Part shown: positions 9,106-19,574 of the stretch, piece after piece | How the letters are laid out: each line of letters starts with the position of its first letter | Numbering within the stretch: position 1 is the first letter of the stretch | Origin: Coralliovum pocilloporae | Lineage (GTDB): Bacteria > Pseudomonadota > Alphaproteobacteria > Rhizobiales > Cohaesibacteraceae | Assembly: GCF_030845175.1 (NCBI RefSeq) | Contig: NZ_CP132542.1 | Span: 1,573,501-1,637,500 of the forward strand | Direction: 5' to 3' | Length of the DNA stretch: 64,000 bases | Made by a program: the position numbers and the translations under genes | Notes under the pieces: model-generated | Databases searched by the model: none | What the model saw: only the letters and a program-made list of their open reading frames with translations | Told to the model about the DNA's origin: nothing

Positions 9106-9764
9106 GCGCGGGCAATCCGGGCCCTGGTCTGTGGCTTGGCATCGGGCGGACGAAGATAGAGGGGTGTGGGACTCTGGGCCGTATCCGCTTCAAGTCCCAG
9201 CCGCAGGACGGCCTGAATATCCGGATACTCACTGTGGCTCAGCACATTGTCCTGCCGGATTGCATCAAGATCCAGAAGCAGCTGGGCGGCTGAGCCGATG
9301 AGGGCATATCCGTCCAGACCGGCTGCAAGATCCTGAAGCAGCACGGCTGCCGGTTCTGCATAAGGGTCTGAGGGGAGAGAGCTGCGGACATAGACTTGGC
9401 CGCGTCGGGCATCAAGAGCGGCAAGGATCGGCCTGTCGCTTGCAAGGCTCCTGCCTTCTTCAAGTAGGGCATCAAGCGTGGAGATACCAACGACAGGGCA
9501 GCCAACAGCAAGGCCATAGCCCCGCGCCGCCGCTATACCGACACGCAATCCGGTGAAGCTGCCGGGCCCGACGGTGACAGCAATCCGGTCGATTGTCCCG
9601 AATGTTGCGCCAGCCTCGGCCAGAACCTTGTCAACAAGACCGGGAAGATGCTCAGCATGGCCCTTGCCGATGACGTCACTGTGGCTGCAGAGCGTCTCAC
9701 TTTCCGTATCGGCAAAGGCGACGGAGCAGGCGGCCAGAGCCGTATCAATCGCCAGTATCCGCAT
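9102..9764 (-). CDS. tsaB: tRNA threonylcarbamoyladenosine biosynthesis protein TsaB
   Basis: Partner of TsaD in forming t6A37 on ANN-decoding tRNAs. The N-terminus MRILAIDTALAACSVAF is the ASKHA-fold phosphate-1 region, and VTVGPGSFTGLRVGIAAARG is the family signature. The ATG at 9764 gives 220 residues, the usual length; the frame stays open 27 codons further upstream, but that extension is not TsaB-like. Overlaps rimI by four bases downstream and follows nfu by 25 bases. Confidence 0.95.
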   Translation of the reverse strand: MRILAIDTALAACSVAFADTESETLCSHSDVIGKGHAEHLPGLVDKVLAEAGATFGTIDRIAVTVGPGSFTGLRVGIAAARGYGLAVGCPVVGISTLDALLEEGRSLASDRPILAALDARRGQVYVRSSLPSDPYAEPAAVLLQDLAAGLDGYALIGSAAQLLLDLDAIRQDNVLSHSEYPDIQAVLRLGLEADTAQSPTPLYLRPPDAKPQTRARIARA

Positions 9765-9789
9765 CAATCCGGTCTTCTGTCTGGTCTGA

Positions 9790-10344
9790 TCAGGCGGCCC
9801 GAACTTCCTGTACATCCGGCAGGAAGTGCCGGAGCAGGTTTTCAATGCCGTGCTTCAGGGTCAGTGTGGAGGATGGGCATCCGGCGCAGGCACCGCGCAT
9901 GTGCAGATAGACGATGCCATCCTTGAAACCGTGGAAAACAATGTCTCCGCCATCAGCCGCCACGGCCGGGCGCACGCGGGTCTCCAGCAGTTCCTTGATG
10001 GTGTTGACGGTTTCAAGATCCGCCTCATCAAAAAACTCTTCACCTGGAGCGCCGGACTGCTCGGATTCAACGGCCGGGCTGCCGGACATGAAATGTTCCA
10101 TGATCGCGCCCAGAATGGCCGGCTTGATATGCTGCCAGTCTGCGTCACCCTTGGTGATGGTGATGAAATCATAACCAAAGAACACGCCAGCAATCCCGTC
10201 AACGGCAAACAGGCGCTGCGCCAGAGGAGACTTGTCTGTTTCATCCAGAGAACGGAAATCAGCAGTGCCTTCTTCAAGAACCACACGGCCTGGAAGAAAC
10301 TTCATCGTAGCCGGGTTGGGTGTCGCCTCGGTCTGAATAAACAT
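9790..10344 (-). CDS. nfuA: NifU-family (Nfu) iron-sulfur scaffold/carrier
   Basis: Cytoplasmic carrier delivering 4Fe-4S clusters to apoproteins. An Nfu N-terminal domain (MFIQTEATPNPATMKFLPG, about 1-90) precedes a C-terminal NifU-like domain with the cluster-binding C153-x-x-C156 motif in GACAGCPSST. The ATG at 10344 gives 184 residues, the typical size; the longer open frame upstream lacks homology features. A 15-base palindrome occurs 38-52 bases upstream of the start. MiaB and TsaB nearby also belong to tRNA modification, and MiaB is an iron-sulfur client. Confidence 0.95.
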   Translation of the reverse strand: MFIQTEATPNPATMKFLPGRVVLEEGTADFRSLDETDKSPLAQRLFAVDGIAGVFFGYDFITITKGDADWQHIKPAILGAIMEHFMSGSPAVESEQSGAPGEEFFDEADLETVNTIKELLETRVRPAVAADGGDIVFHGFKDGIVYLHMRGACAGCPSSTLTLKHGIENLLRHFLPDVQEVRAA

Positions 10345-10375
10345 GGGAGTGCCTTTCGCGATAAGCAGGCTATTG

Positions 10376-10400
10376 TTTTGAGCAGTTCTAAACTGCGAAA
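10376..10400. promoter_or_regulatory. Palindrome in the nfu leader, candidate operator or hairpin
   Basis: GCAGTT-CTA-AACTGC (10382-10396) is a perfect 15-base inverted repeat, extended by GTTT/AAAC across a small internal loop. It lies between usp and nfu, in the nfu leader. It does not match the Fur/RirA boxes I know and has no following T-run for termination. Confidence 0.35.
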
Positions 10401-10434
10401 CACATGTAAGGCTTTGTCTGATCTGTTGCAAGCA

Positions 10435-10929
10435 TCAGGCAATCGCCAGAATTTCCTCATCCGTCAGATCACCGGGGACAATTGTCACCGGGATAGCCAG
10501 ACTGCCGGTCCCGCCACTGGCAATGGCTGAGACAAGCGGGCCCGGTCCGTCCGAACTTTCAGCGGCACCGAGCACGAGAATGGCAATATCTTCATCTTCA
10601 CTGATGAGGTTGACGATTTCCTCGGTCACCTGACCCTCACGGACAATCAGCTCCGGATCAACAAGCGCCTTGGCGCGGGCTGCCTCGGCAAAGTCGGTCA
10701 GCTTCATGCGCGCTTCCTCAATAGCTTCCGCCCGCATGATATTCTCGACACCAAGCCAGTGCTGGAACCCGCCGGGTTCGACCACATAAAGCAGCACAAG
10801 GCCGCCGCCTGTATGTTCTGCCCGGATCGCGGCATAGGACAATGCCGTGCCGCACTCGGGTGTCTCATCAATCACAACGAGGAATTTCCGGTTATGACCT
10901 TCCTCGTGGCTTTTTCTTAATCGGCCCAT
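10435..10929 (-). CDS. Universal stress protein (UspA family)
   Basis: A 164-residue Usp-fold protein: KFLVVIDETPECGTALSYA at the N-terminus (beta-1 and ATP-binding Asp) and a LVLGAAESSDGPG-type segment near residue 130, with the glycine-rich nucleotide loop partly kept in IASGGTGSLAIPVTIVPG. The role is inferred only as stress-related. Its position between trpS and nfu is the same as in other rhizobial genomes. The ATG at 10929 gives a short basic leader (MGRLRKSHEEGHNR) before the domain. Confidence 0.9.
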   Translation of the reverse strand: MGRLRKSHEEGHNRKFLVVIDETPECGTALSYAAIRAEHTGGGLVLLYVVEPGGFQHWLGVENIMRAEAIEEARMKLTDFAEAARAKALVDPELIVREGQVTEEIVNLISEDEDIAILVLGAAESSDGPGPLVSAIASGGTGSLAIPVTIVPGDLTDEEILAIA

Positions 10930-11027
10930 ATAGACGCTGCCAACCTGTTGAACTCAGTGCAAACCTGACAGACTCTTGCTGCCAAATCAATCTGCCAAAG
11001 CGTCTCACATCTTCAGCAGTCCTGAGT

Positions 11028-12065
11028 CTAGCGTACCAGACCCATGATGTCCTTGACGGAAGCCAGGACAGGCTGGGCGATTGAATCTGCCCGCTCTGCA
11101 CCATCTTTAAGAACCTGATCGATGTGGCCGGGGTCCGCTTCAAGACGGCGGATTTCAGCGGCAATCGGTGCAAGCTTCTCAACAGCCAGATCGCTGAGCT
11201 CTGGTTTGAAAGTCGAGAACTGCGAGCCGCCAAATTCGCCAAGGACCGCGTCCTGGGTCATCCCGGAGAGGGCCGCATAAATGCCGACCAGATTGGCCGC
11301 TTCAGCGCGCCCTTCAAGACCATCCATTTCGGATGGAAGCGGATCGGGGTCTGTGCGCGCCTTGCGGAATTTCTGCGCGATGGTGTCTGCATCATCCGTC
11401 AGGTTGATGCGGGACATGTCAGACGGATCGGATTTTGACATCTTCTTGCTGCCGTCGCGCAGCGACATGACACGAGTAGCCGGGCCGGTAATCATTGGCT
11501 CAGGCTGCGGGAAGAACGCATCTCCAAAGCCCAGCCTTGCGAGCTGATCGGCATAATCATTATTGAATTTCTGGGCAATATCCCGGGTCAGTTCCAGATG
11601 CTGCTTCTGATCTTCACCAACCGGCACATGCGTTGCCTGATAAAGCAGGATATCGGCTGCCATCAGGTTCGGATAGACGAACAGACCGGTGGATGCGTTC
11701 TCCCGGTTCTTTCCGGCTTTTTCCTTGAACTGGGTCATCCGGTTCAACCAGCCCATGCGGGCGATACAGTTGAAAATCCAGCCGAGTTCCGCATGCGCGC
11801 CAACACGGCTCTGATTGAAGATGATGCTCTTGACCGGATCAATGCCAGCAGCCAGGTAGGCCGCGGCCACACCGCGTGTTGCAGCACTCAGATCAGCGGG
11901 ATCCTGCCAGGTGGTGATCGCATGCATATCAACGACGCAGTAGATTGATTCCTGCTGGTCCTGAAGAGCCACGAATTTGGTGATCGCGCCGAGATAGTTG
12001 CCCAGTGTCAGATTGCCGGTCGGCTGAACGCCGGAGAACACCCGTGGGGTAAATGCCTTGCTCAT
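11028..12065 (-). CDS. trpS: Tryptophanyl-tRNA synthetase
   Basis: Class I aminoacyl-tRNA synthetase charging tRNA-Trp. The HIGH-equivalent motif is PTGNLTLGN (15-23), the KMSKS motif is intact (208-212), and [15 protein letters not shown] is the conserved dimer/ATP region. Length 345 is normal. It is between murJ and usp on the same strand, with about 90-base gaps on both sides, so separate promoters are possible. Confidence 0.97.
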   Translation of the reverse strand: MSKAFTPRVFSGVQPTGNLTLGNYLGAITKFVALQDQQESIYCVVDMHAITTWQDPADLSAATRGVAAAYLAAGIDPVKSIIFNQSRVGAHAELGWIFNCIARMGWLNRMTQFKEKAGKNRENASTGLFVYPNLMAADILLYQATHVPVGEDQKQHLELTRDIAQKFNNDYADQLARLGFGDAFFPQPEPMITGPATRVMSLRDGSKKMSKSDPSDMSRINLTDDADTIAQKFRKARTDPDPLPSEMDGLEGRAEAANLVGIYAALSGMTQDAVLGEFGGSQFSTFKPELSDLAVEKLAPIAAEIRRLEADPGHIDQVLKDGAERADSIAQPVLASVKDIMGLVR

Positions 12066-12156
12066 GCGGAAAGTCCGGTCTCGCTTTAGTTATTCTGCGT
12101 GTGCGGTTATGGACAAGGCCGATGCAAAGCGCAAGAGGGCGAGCGCTAAATGTCAA

Positions 12157-13728
12157 TCAGTCCCGGGGTTCGCTGCGTCTCAGAAAGCGTCTGGCCTGCC
12201 TGAGATCCAGTGTGCCGGTGAGCTGGATCGCAACGAAATAGGTAACAGCACCAAAGGTGACCAGCGCCAGCATCAGGCTGATCCGTGCCAGAATGGCGGT
12301 CGAGGTGACAAGCCCTGACAGAGTGCTTTCTCCCCACCAGAGAAGGCCGCCCATAATAGCGGCGGACAGCAAGACGCCGCCGAGCTGACGCAAGGTGCCT
12401 GACGCAAAACTCCAGTGACCGCGTTTGATGAGACCGGCAAAAAGCAGTGCCGCATTGACCCAGCCCGAAACGCTGGTTGCGTAGGCAATCCCCACCGGAC
12501 CAAAGACTGGAAACAGTGCAAGACTTCCCACGACATTGACAGCCACGGAAACAGCGGCGAAGCGCATGGGAGTTGCTGTATCTTCCCGGGCGAAATAGCC
12601 CGGAGAAAAAATCTTGATCAGGACAAAGGCCGGAAGCCCGAATGCGAAAGCCGTCAGAACCCGGGCTGTCAGGGCAGTATCTTCGCTGGTAAATGCGCCA
12701 TGCTGGAAGACGGCTGCAATCAGTGGAGTAGGTATGATGGCCAGGGCGATAGCTGCGGGGACAGTCAGAACCATCCCGAACAGGATGGACTGGTTCTCGG
12801 TTTCAATGGCAGCCTCCTGTCTGTCAGCCTTCAGGTGGCGGGACAGCTCGGGCAGGAGGACGACACCGATGGCGATACCAATGACGCCTAGCGGCAGCTG
12901 ATAGAGGCGGTCGGCATATTGCAGAACCGAAATGGCACCATCCTGCTGACTGGCAATAATCTGTCCAATCAGAAGGTTGATCTGGGTTACTCCCCCGGCA
13001 ATGGCAGCAGGAAAGGCCAGGATCAGCAGACGTTTGACCTTTGGCGTTGGCTTCGGGATACGGGGGGCGAACAGAAAGCCCTGTCGTTTCAGCGCCAGAA
13101 CCAGCATGAGAAGCTGCAGTAGACCCCCGGCAAACACGCCCCATGCCATCAATTGCCCGGTCAGGGAGGAGTTCCCGGTATCAAACACAAGACAGATTAG
13201 AAGCACTGCAATCATCACCACGTTCAGCAGCACGGGGGCGAGGGCTGCCGCAAAGAACTTCCGAAACGTGTTGAGGACCCCGCTCAGCATGGCAACAAGC
13301 GACATGCACAGCAGATAGGGGAACATGATCCGTGTCAGCAGAATGGTGAGGTCGCGTTTGCCGTCCTCATTGTCGAAATAGGGGGCAACAATCGTATCGA
13401 CCACAAAAGGCATGGCCAGTTCGGCAAGAATGGTCAGGCCCAGAAGAATGATCAGCAGAAAAGACAGGATATCCCGTGCGAAATCCCGTGCAGCCTCCCG
13501 CCCGTCTCCTTCGAGAGTTTTGGCAAACAGCGGCACAAAGGCTGTGTTGAAGGCACCTTCCGCAAACAGCCGACGGAACAGGTTGGGAAACCGGAAGGCC
13601 GCATAAAAGGCATCTGCCACGGGGCCTGATCCCAGAAGTGAGGCAATCAGCACTTCGCGGACAAATCCCAGAATACGACTGGAAAGGGTTGCGCCGCCCA
13701 CTGTTGCAAAATGTCGGATCAGACTCAT
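12157..13728 (-). CDS. murJ: Lipid II flippase MurJ (MviN)
   Basis: Polytopic inner-membrane MOP-superfamily protein that flips lipid II for peptidoglycan synthesis. Its 523 residues contain about 14 hydrophobic segments. The N-terminus SLIRHFATVGGATLSSRILGF and the following segment GPVADAFYAAFRFPNLFRRL, with its conserved arginines, are characteristic of MurJ. It follows glnD by 81 bases, the usual rhizobial order. Confidence 0.96.
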   Translation of the reverse strand: MSLIRHFATVGGATLSSRILGFVREVLIASLLGSGPVADAFYAAFRFPNLFRRLFAEGAFNTAFVPLFAKTLEGDGREAARDFARDILSFLLIILLGLTILAELAMPFVVDTIVAPYFDNEDGKRDLTILLTRIMFPYLLCMSLVAMLSGVLNTFRKFFAAALAPVLLNVVMIAVLLICLVFDTGNSSLTGQLMAWGVFAGGLLQLLMLVLALKRQGFLFAPRIPKPTPKVKRLLILAFPAAIAGGVTQINLLIGQIIASQQDGAISVLQYADRLYQLPLGVIGIAIGVVLLPELSRHLKADRQEAAIETENQSILFGMVLTVPAAIALAIIPTPLIAAVFQHGAFTSEDTALTARVLTAFAFGLPAFVLIKIFSPGYFAREDTATPMRFAAVSVAVNVVGSLALFPVFGPVGIAYATSVSGWVNAALLFAGLIKRGHWSFASGTLRQLGGVLLSAAIMGGLLWWGESTLSGLVTSTAILARISLMLALVTFGAVTYFVAIQLTGTLDLRQARRFLRRSEPRD

Positions 13729-13809
13729 GAAGTGCCCTGTGACTGCTCTCTGGATGCCCTGGTCAGAGTGGATATTGATCTTTATAGGCAGAGGAGCGTT
13801 GCGAAGCTG

Positions 13810-16623
13810 CTAACGACTGGCCGCTGCGGCTTCTTTTGAGGCTTCTGTGCCGTCAAAGGCCCGTCGGAGCTGGTTGGTTATGGTTTTGCGCCGTCCGCCT
13901 GCAGTGATTTTCGCACCTGTAAGGTCTGTAACATAGAACACATCGACAGCCCGTTCTCCATAGGTGGCGATATGTGCTGAGATGATGTTGAGATTGAGAC
14001 GCGACAGGGCACGTGTCAGATCAAACAGCAAGCCTGATCGGTCGAGCCCGGACACTTCAATAACGGAGAACCGGTTTGACAACTCATTGTCCAGGGTCAC
14101 TTCCGTCTTGGTGGCGAATGTCTTGCGGCGCTTGCCTGCGGCACGGTCCTGCGAACGCGGATCCGGCAGTCTCTTTCGCCCACGCAGGGCATTTTCAATC
14201 AGCGAGACAATGCGTTCAGCGCGGCGTTTCTCGTCCGCATCCGTATCAAAACTGCGTTCGAGAAAGATGGTATCAAGCGCCCGGCCATCTGTGGTCGTGT
14301 AGATTTGCGCGTCGGCAATATTGGCATCACCAACCGAGCAGGCACCGGCAATCAGGGACAGAAGGCGCGGATGGTCAGGAGCCAGAATGGTTATCTCCGT
14401 TACACCCTCAAAAGTCAGTGGCTTAATGGCATAGGCAAAGGATTGCCCCGCCTGGTCGGTTTCCCGGATGAAGCCAGCATGTTCTATCTTGCGATCTGTA
14501 TCGACCCTGAGCCAGTAGCCGGGATAGTGCAGCTCAAAATAGGCATCACGCTCATCAGATGACCAGTCTGACAGCGCATCAAGCAATTCGCTTTTGGCGG
14601 CCTGGACCAGATGCTCGCGTTTTCCGGCACTGTGCCCGCCGGTCAGGTAGCTTTCGGTTTCCGAGTAAAGCGTGCGCAGCAGCTGGCCTTTCCAGCCCGT
14701 GAAGACGCCGGGGCCAACGGCCTTGATATCAGCAACGGTCAGGATAAGAAGCATCTTCAGGCGCTCGAGGGTCTGCACGACGGCGGCAAAATCCTCAATC
14801 GTTTTCCGGTCCTGCAGATCGCGGGACTGGGCAACGCTTGACATGACAAGGTGATTCTCGATCAGCCAGGCAACCGCGTCAGTCTGGGTTGGTGACAGGC
14901 CGAAACGCGGGCAGAGTTTGCGGGCAATCTTGGCCCCTTCAACAGAATGATCTTCCGGGCGTCCCTTGGCGATGTCGTGCAGGAACAGAGCCACGTAGAG
15001 AATGGTCGGATCAGCCAAATCCGGCATCAGGCTGTGGGACAGTGGATGTTCAGCTTCCAGCTTTTCCCGATCGATCTCGGTCAGCACGCCAATTGAGCGC
15101 AGCAGATGTTCGTCCACTGTGTAGTGGTGATACATGTTGAACTGCATCATGGCGACGATTTTGCCAAATTCGGGGACGAACCGACCAAGCACGCCGGTCT
15201 CGTTCATCCGGCGGAGCGTGATCTCGCCATTTTCGGGAGAGCACAGGATATCGAGAAAGATCCGGTTTGCCTCCGGATCTTTCCTCACATCAGCCTTAAT
15301 CAGCTTCAGAGAGTTTGAAACCAGGCGCAGTACGTGTGGCTGAAAGGCCAGATTGTTCTTCTCGGCAATCTGGAACAGACGCAGCAGGTTGACAGGGTCG
15401 CGTTTGAACACGTCATCATCGGCAACTGTCAGTCGGCCGTTTTCAATGACAAAGTCCTGTACACCCTTGATGCCCCGGCGTTTGCGGCGGAAGGGCCTGA
15501 TCAGCGTGTTGAGACCGGGTGTCGGCTTCACATGCTGTTCTTCGAGTGAGGCGCAGAGCACACGGGTCAGATCGCCCACAGTCTTGGCGGTCAGGAAGTA
15601 GTGCTTCATGAAGCGTTCCACATCCTTCAAACCCGCATGTGCCGTATAGTGCAGTCGCGGGGCCAGTTCTCTCTGCAGTTCAAAGGACAAGCGTTCCTCA
15701 GGCCGCCCCGTGACGAAATGCATATGACAGCGTACCGCCCAGAGAAAATCCTCGGCCTTGTGCACCTTTTGCAACTCGCTGCGTGTGAGAACGCCTTTTG
15801 AAACAAGCTCGGAGGCTTTCTCCGTGCGATAGAAATATTTGGCGATCCAGAACAGTGTATGCAGATCGCGCAGCCCGCCCTTGCCTTCCTTGATATTGGG
15901 TTCCAGCACGTAGCGACTGTCTCCCAGGCGGCGGTGGCGATCATCACGCTCCTGAAGCTTGGCTTCAATGAAGGCCTGCCCGGTATAACGGACCACATCC
16001 TGATCAAAGCGGTCGACCATCTCGTCGAACAGGGCCTTGTCACCCCAGACCCAGCGGGCTTCCAGAAGTGAGGTGCGGATGGTCATGTCGCTCTTTGACA
16101 GGCGAATGCAGTCATCAATGCTGCGGGTGGCGTGGCCAACCTTCAGCCGCATGTCCCAGAGCATGTAGAGAATATATTCGATCAACGCCTCTGCCGAGGC
16201 TGTCAGCTTGTAGGGCAGCAGAAACAGCAGATCGATATCGGAACCCGGCGCCATGGTGCCGCGCCCATAACCGCCAATAGCCACAAGCGTGATCTTTTCG
16301 CCCGCCGACGGGTTGGTGATGCGATAGACGTGATAGACGGCGAAATCGTAGAGCGCGCGGATAATTGTATCCTGCAGATCACTGAGACGTCGGGCACAGG
16401 CAAGCCCTGATCCATCAATGAGAAACTGCGCTTCGATTGCCTTGCGGCCATCTTTCATGGTCTGTTTGAGATGGCTGAGAACCGCATTGCGAACAGCCTG
16501 TGACGACCCGTCGCTGGCGGTGTCCTGCGTCAGGGCAGTCAACTCCACACGAAGCTGGTCGAGATCCACGGGTGGTTCAAAAACGGGCGCTTTGGCGCGA
16601 GGCATGGCAGCCATCTCCGGCAA
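13810..16623 (-). CDS. glnD: Bifunctional uridylyltransferase/uridylyl-removing enzyme GlnD
   Basis: Senses glutamine and controls PII proteins by adding or removing UMP. Domain order over 937 residues: nucleotidyltransferase with GGYGRGTMAPGSDIDLLF (117-134), a GlnE-like linker, an HD hydrolase domain with HD at 550-551 (FLHDIAKGRPEDHS), and two C-terminal ACT domains (about 735-810 and 845-925; ITILAPDHPRLLSLIAGACS and VSGLDRSGLLFDLTRALSRL). All catalytic signatures look intact. It is 71 bases downstream of mutS. Confidence 0.97.
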   Translation of the reverse strand: MPEMAAMPRAKAPVFEPPVDLDQLRVELTALTQDTASDGSSQAVRNAVLSHLKQTMKDGRKAIEAQFLIDGSGLACARRLSDLQDTIIRALYDFAVYHVYRITNPSAGEKITLVAIGGYGRGTMAPGSDIDLLFLLPYKLTASAEALIEYILYMLWDMRLKVGHATRSIDDCIRLSKSDMTIRTSLLEARWVWGDKALFDEMVDRFDQDVVRYTGQAFIEAKLQERDDRHRRLGDSRYVLEPNIKEGKGGLRDLHTLFWIAKYFYRTEKASELVSKGVLTRSELQKVHKAEDFLWAVRCHMHFVTGRPEERLSFELQRELAPRLHYTAHAGLKDVERFMKHYFLTAKTVGDLTRVLCASLEEQHVKPTPGLNTLIRPFRRKRRGIKGVQDFVIENGRLTVADDDVFKRDPVNLLRLFQIAEKNNLAFQPHVLRLVSNSLKLIKADVRKDPEANRIFLDILCSPENGEITLRRMNETGVLGRFVPEFGKIVAMMQFNMYHHYTVDEHLLRSIGVLTEIDREKLEAEHPLSHSLMPDLADPTILYVALFLHDIAKGRPEDHSVEGAKIARKLCPRFGLSPTQTDAVAWLIENHLVMSSVAQSRDLQDRKTIEDFAAVVQTLERLKMLLILTVADIKAVGPGVFTGWKGQLLRTLYSETESYLTGGHSAGKREHLVQAAKSELLDALSDWSSDERDAYFELHYPGYWLRVDTDRKIEHAGFIRETDQAGQSFAYAIKPLTFEGVTEITILAPDHPRLLSLIAGACSVGDANIADAQIYTTTDGRALDTIFLERSFDTDADEKRRAERIVSLIENALRGRKRLPDPRSQDRAAGKRRKTFATKTEVTLDNELSNRFSVIEVSGLDRSGLLFDLTRALSRLNLNIISAHIATYGERAVDVFYVTDLTGAKITAGGRRKTITNQLRRAFDGTEASKEAAAASR

Positions 16624-16694
16624 CAGAACGATAATGCCTATGGCCTAGCGACTGGTCGCCTGTTTGACAAGCACCGCTTTTGGTCAGCCAGGCC

Positions 16695-19418
16695 TCAGGC
16701 CTCAGAACTCAGCAGCGCCCGCAGGCGATAGAGCGCGTCATGGGCTTCCCGTGGTGTCATGTCATCCGGATTCATACCGTCAAGCGCTTGGCGCAGCTCA
16801 TCCGGCCCGGAGGTTGTGTCCGGCTTTGCCTGGACAACAGAGAAGAGCGGCAGGTCATCAACAAGCTGGCTGGCTGGTGATTTTCGCTCTCCATCCTCAA
16901 GTTGCTGCAGGACATCGCGGGCACGCTCAATAACAGCTTTCGGCAGGCCAGCCAGCTTTGCCACTTGAATGCCATAGGACCGATCTGCTGCACCCGGTGC
17001 GATCTCATGGAGAAAGATCACATCTCCCTTCCATTCCTTGACGCGCACGGTCGCATTGGCAAGGCGATCCAGCTTCTGAGAAAGAGCCGTCAACTCATGA
17101 TAATGGGTGGCAAACAGGGTCCGGCCACGATTGACCTCATGGAGGTGCTCAATCGCTGCCCAGGCAATGGACAGGCCATCAAAGGTGGCCGTGCCGCGTC
17201 CGATTTCATCCAGAATGACCAGAGATCGTTCACCCGCCTGATTGAGAATAGCGGCTGTCTCAATCATCTCGACCATGAAGGTCGACCGACCCCGCGCCAG
17301 ATCATCAGCCGCGCCAACTCGCGAGAACAGACGATCCACCAATCCGATATGAGCACTGTCTGCAGGGACATAACTGCCAAGCTGGGCCATAACGGCTATC
17401 AGGGCGTTTTGCCGCAGATAGGTTGACTTACCAGCCATGTTCGGGCCCGTCAGCAGCCATATCTGGCCATGATTCTGGGTCTGGTCAGGTCCGAGAGAGC
17501 AGTCATTGGCGACAAAAGGATCGTCATTGGCGCGCCTGAGCGCCTGTTCCACGACCGGGTGGCGACCGCCGGTAATGGAGAAGGCGAGGCTGTCATCCAC
17601 CTGCGGGCGACTGTAATTCCACTCTTCTGCAAGCTCAGCCAGACCGCCTGCCACATCAAGGGCTGCAAGAGCCCGGGCGGCAGCCTTCAGGGAATCGGAC
17701 TGGCTGACAACGGAGCGGGACAGATCATCGAACAAGGCCTGTTCCAGCCCGAGTGCCTGGCCGGCTGCATTGGAAATCCGGGTTTGCAGATCCGCCAGTT
17801 CCGTGGTCGTGAACCGCATGGCATTGGCCAGCGTCTGCCGGTGAATGAACTGCTCCTGCAGATCTCCATTCATCATCTTGTCGGCGTGAAGCGCGGTGAC
17901 TTCGATGAAATAGCCGAGCACATTGTTGTGCCGGATTTTCAGGCCCTTGATGCCCGTCAGGTCGGAATATTGCGCCTGAAGCCCGGCGATCACCTGGCGG
18001 CTTTCATCACGAAGTGCACGGGCTTCATCCAGTTCGCGATGGAAGCCTTTGCGAATAAAGCCGCCATCACGCCGGAGAAGCGGCAGGTCATCGTCCAGGG
18101 CAAAGCCAAGCTCTGACCCAAGATCAGCCGGAGCCTGACCAAGTGCTGACACACAGGTTTTAATATCGCCCGGTAAGGCCAGCTGCGGATCACTTTCAAG
18201 GCGTACAGACAGGGTTTTCGATGCAACAATACCAAGCCGGATCGCATCAAGGTCACGCGGCCCGCCACGATTGAGGGCCAGACGTGACAGAGCGCGTGCC
18301 ATATCTGGTGCAGCTTTCAGAGCTGCGCGCAGATCGCTTCTGAGGCCGGTATTTTCAACAAAATGCTGGACCGCATCAAGCCGTGCTGCGATCCGGGTTA
18401 CATCAGTCAACGGCGAAGACAGACGTTCGGCCAGAAGCCGGGCGCCCGCTCCTGTTACCGTTCTGTCAATGGCGGAAAGCAGGCTGCCCTTTTTCTCGCC
18501 ACCCAGTGTTCTGATCAGCTCCAGATTGGCGCGTGTGGCCGCATCAATCAGCATGGATGCTGCAGCATTCTCCCGTACCGGACGTGACAGGGATGGCCGC
18601 TCGCCGATCTGGGTTTTTTCCACATAGGCGATGGCGGCGGATGCTGCGGTCATCTCCAGGCGCGAAAACGCTCCAAAGGAATCGAGCGTCTGCACGTGGA
18701 AGAAATCAAGCAAACGCTTCTCCGCAACAGCACCATCAAAGAAAGATGCGGGCAGAGGCGTGATTGGAGACTTGAGACCATCCCAGATCAGGCGCAGTTC
18801 CGGAGCGCTGAACAGCGTGTCGGACAGGATAATTTCACGGGGATCAATTCTTGCCAGATCAGCTGCCATGCGCTTCTGATCCGCTTCCAGAACAGAGAAA
18901 TCACCCGTGGAAATATCGATCCAGGCCAGAGCAAAGCGATCTCCGCCTTCCGTGCCGCCCTTGTTGCGGGCAATCGCGGCAAAGAAGTTGCTTTGCCCCG
19001 CAGACAGCAAGGTTTCCTCTGTCAGAGTGCCGGGTGTGACCAGCCTGACCACATCGCGCCGGACCACGGATTTTGAACCGCGTTTCTTGGCTTCTGCCGG
19101 ATCTTCGGTCTGTTCACAGACAGCGACACGAAATTCGAGTGCAATCAGCTTCTGCAGATAGTCGTCAGCGGCGTGCACTGGAACGCCACACATGGGGATA
19201 TCTTCACCCAGATGCTTGCCCCGTTTGGTGAGGGTGATGCCCAGTGCGCGGGATGCTTCAACAGCATCCTCGAAGAACAGCTCATAAAAATCGCCCATCC
19301 GGTAAAACAGAAGACTGTCCGGATTGGCTGCCTTGATTTCCAGATACTGCTCCATCATCGGGGTAGGTCGTGCGTCGGACGACGGAGAGCCGGATCGTGA
19401 TTCTTTTGCGTGCGCCAT
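16695..19418 (-). CDS. mutS: DNA mismatch repair protein MutS
   Basis: Recognises mismatches and small loops after replication. The mismatch-contacting Phe-x-Glu is FYE at 44-46 ([11 protein letters not shown]), after a roughly 20-residue extra N-terminal leader. The ATPase domain has Walker [10 protein letters not shown] (658-666), Walker [12 protein letters not shown] and the FATHYHELT loop. Length 907 is slightly longer than the Escherichia coli protein. It is the first gene of the minus-strand block and diverges from maeB across 156 bases. Confidence 0.97.
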   Translation of the reverse strand: MAHAKESRSGSPSSDARPTPMMEQYLEIKAANPDSLLFYRMGDFYELFFEDAVEASRALGITLTKRGKHLGEDIPMCGVPVHAADDYLQKLIALEFRVAVCEQTEDPAEAKKRGSKSVVRRDVVRLVTPGTLTEETLLSAGQSNFFAAIARNKGGTEGGDRFALAWIDISTGDFSVLEADQKRMAADLARIDPREIILSDTLFSAPELRLIWDGLKSPITPLPASFFDGAVAEKRLLDFFHVQTLDSFGAFSRLEMTAASAAIAYVEKTQIGERPSLSRPVRENAAASMLIDAATRANLELIRTLGGEKKGSLLSAIDRTVTGAGARLLAERLSSPLTDVTRIAARLDAVQHFVENTGLRSDLRAALKAAPDMARALSRLALNRGGPRDLDAIRLGIVASKTLSVRLESDPQLALPGDIKTCVSALGQAPADLGSELGFALDDDLPLLRRDGGFIRKGFHRELDEARALRDESRQVIAGLQAQYSDLTGIKGLKIRHNNVLGYFIEVTALHADKMMNGDLQEQFIHRQTLANAMRFTTTELADLQTRISNAAGQALGLEQALFDDLSRSVVSQSDSLKAAARALAALDVAGGLAELAEEWNYSRPQVDDSLAFSITGGRHPVVEQALRRANDDPFVANDCSLGPDQTQNHGQIWLLTGPNMAGKSTYLRQNALIAVMAQLGSYVPADSAHIGLVDRLFSRVGAADDLARGRSTFMVEMIETAAILNQAGERSLVILDEIGRGTATFDGLSIAWAAIEHLHEVNRGRTLFATHYHELTALSQKLDRLANATVRVKEWKGDVIFLHEIAPGAADRSYGIQVAKLAGLPKAVIERARDVLQQLEDGERKSPASQLVDDLPLFSVVQAKPDTTSGPDELRQALDGMNPDDMTPREAHDALYRLRALLSSEA

Positions 19419-19490
19419 GGCGGGAAAACCTATCAGACCGTTAACGGCATTTGAAAAGAACTTTCTTGCATCTGGGTCTTTTTCCCCGGT

Positions 19491-19518
19491 TTGATGGTGT
19501 AAAAGAGCAAGCTATTGT
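19491..19518 (+). promoter_or_regulatory. Candidate promoter for the malic enzyme gene
   Basis: TTGATG (19491-19496) and TATTGT (19513-19518) are 16 bases apart, about 57 bases upstream of the ATG, in the mutS-maeB divergent region. Only a resemblance to -35/-10 boxes supports this. Confidence 0.3.
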
Positions 19519-19574
19519 CGTAGCGGAAACAGTTCACCCCGAATTGCCGCCCCTTGAGCAGAAGAAAGAAAGAT

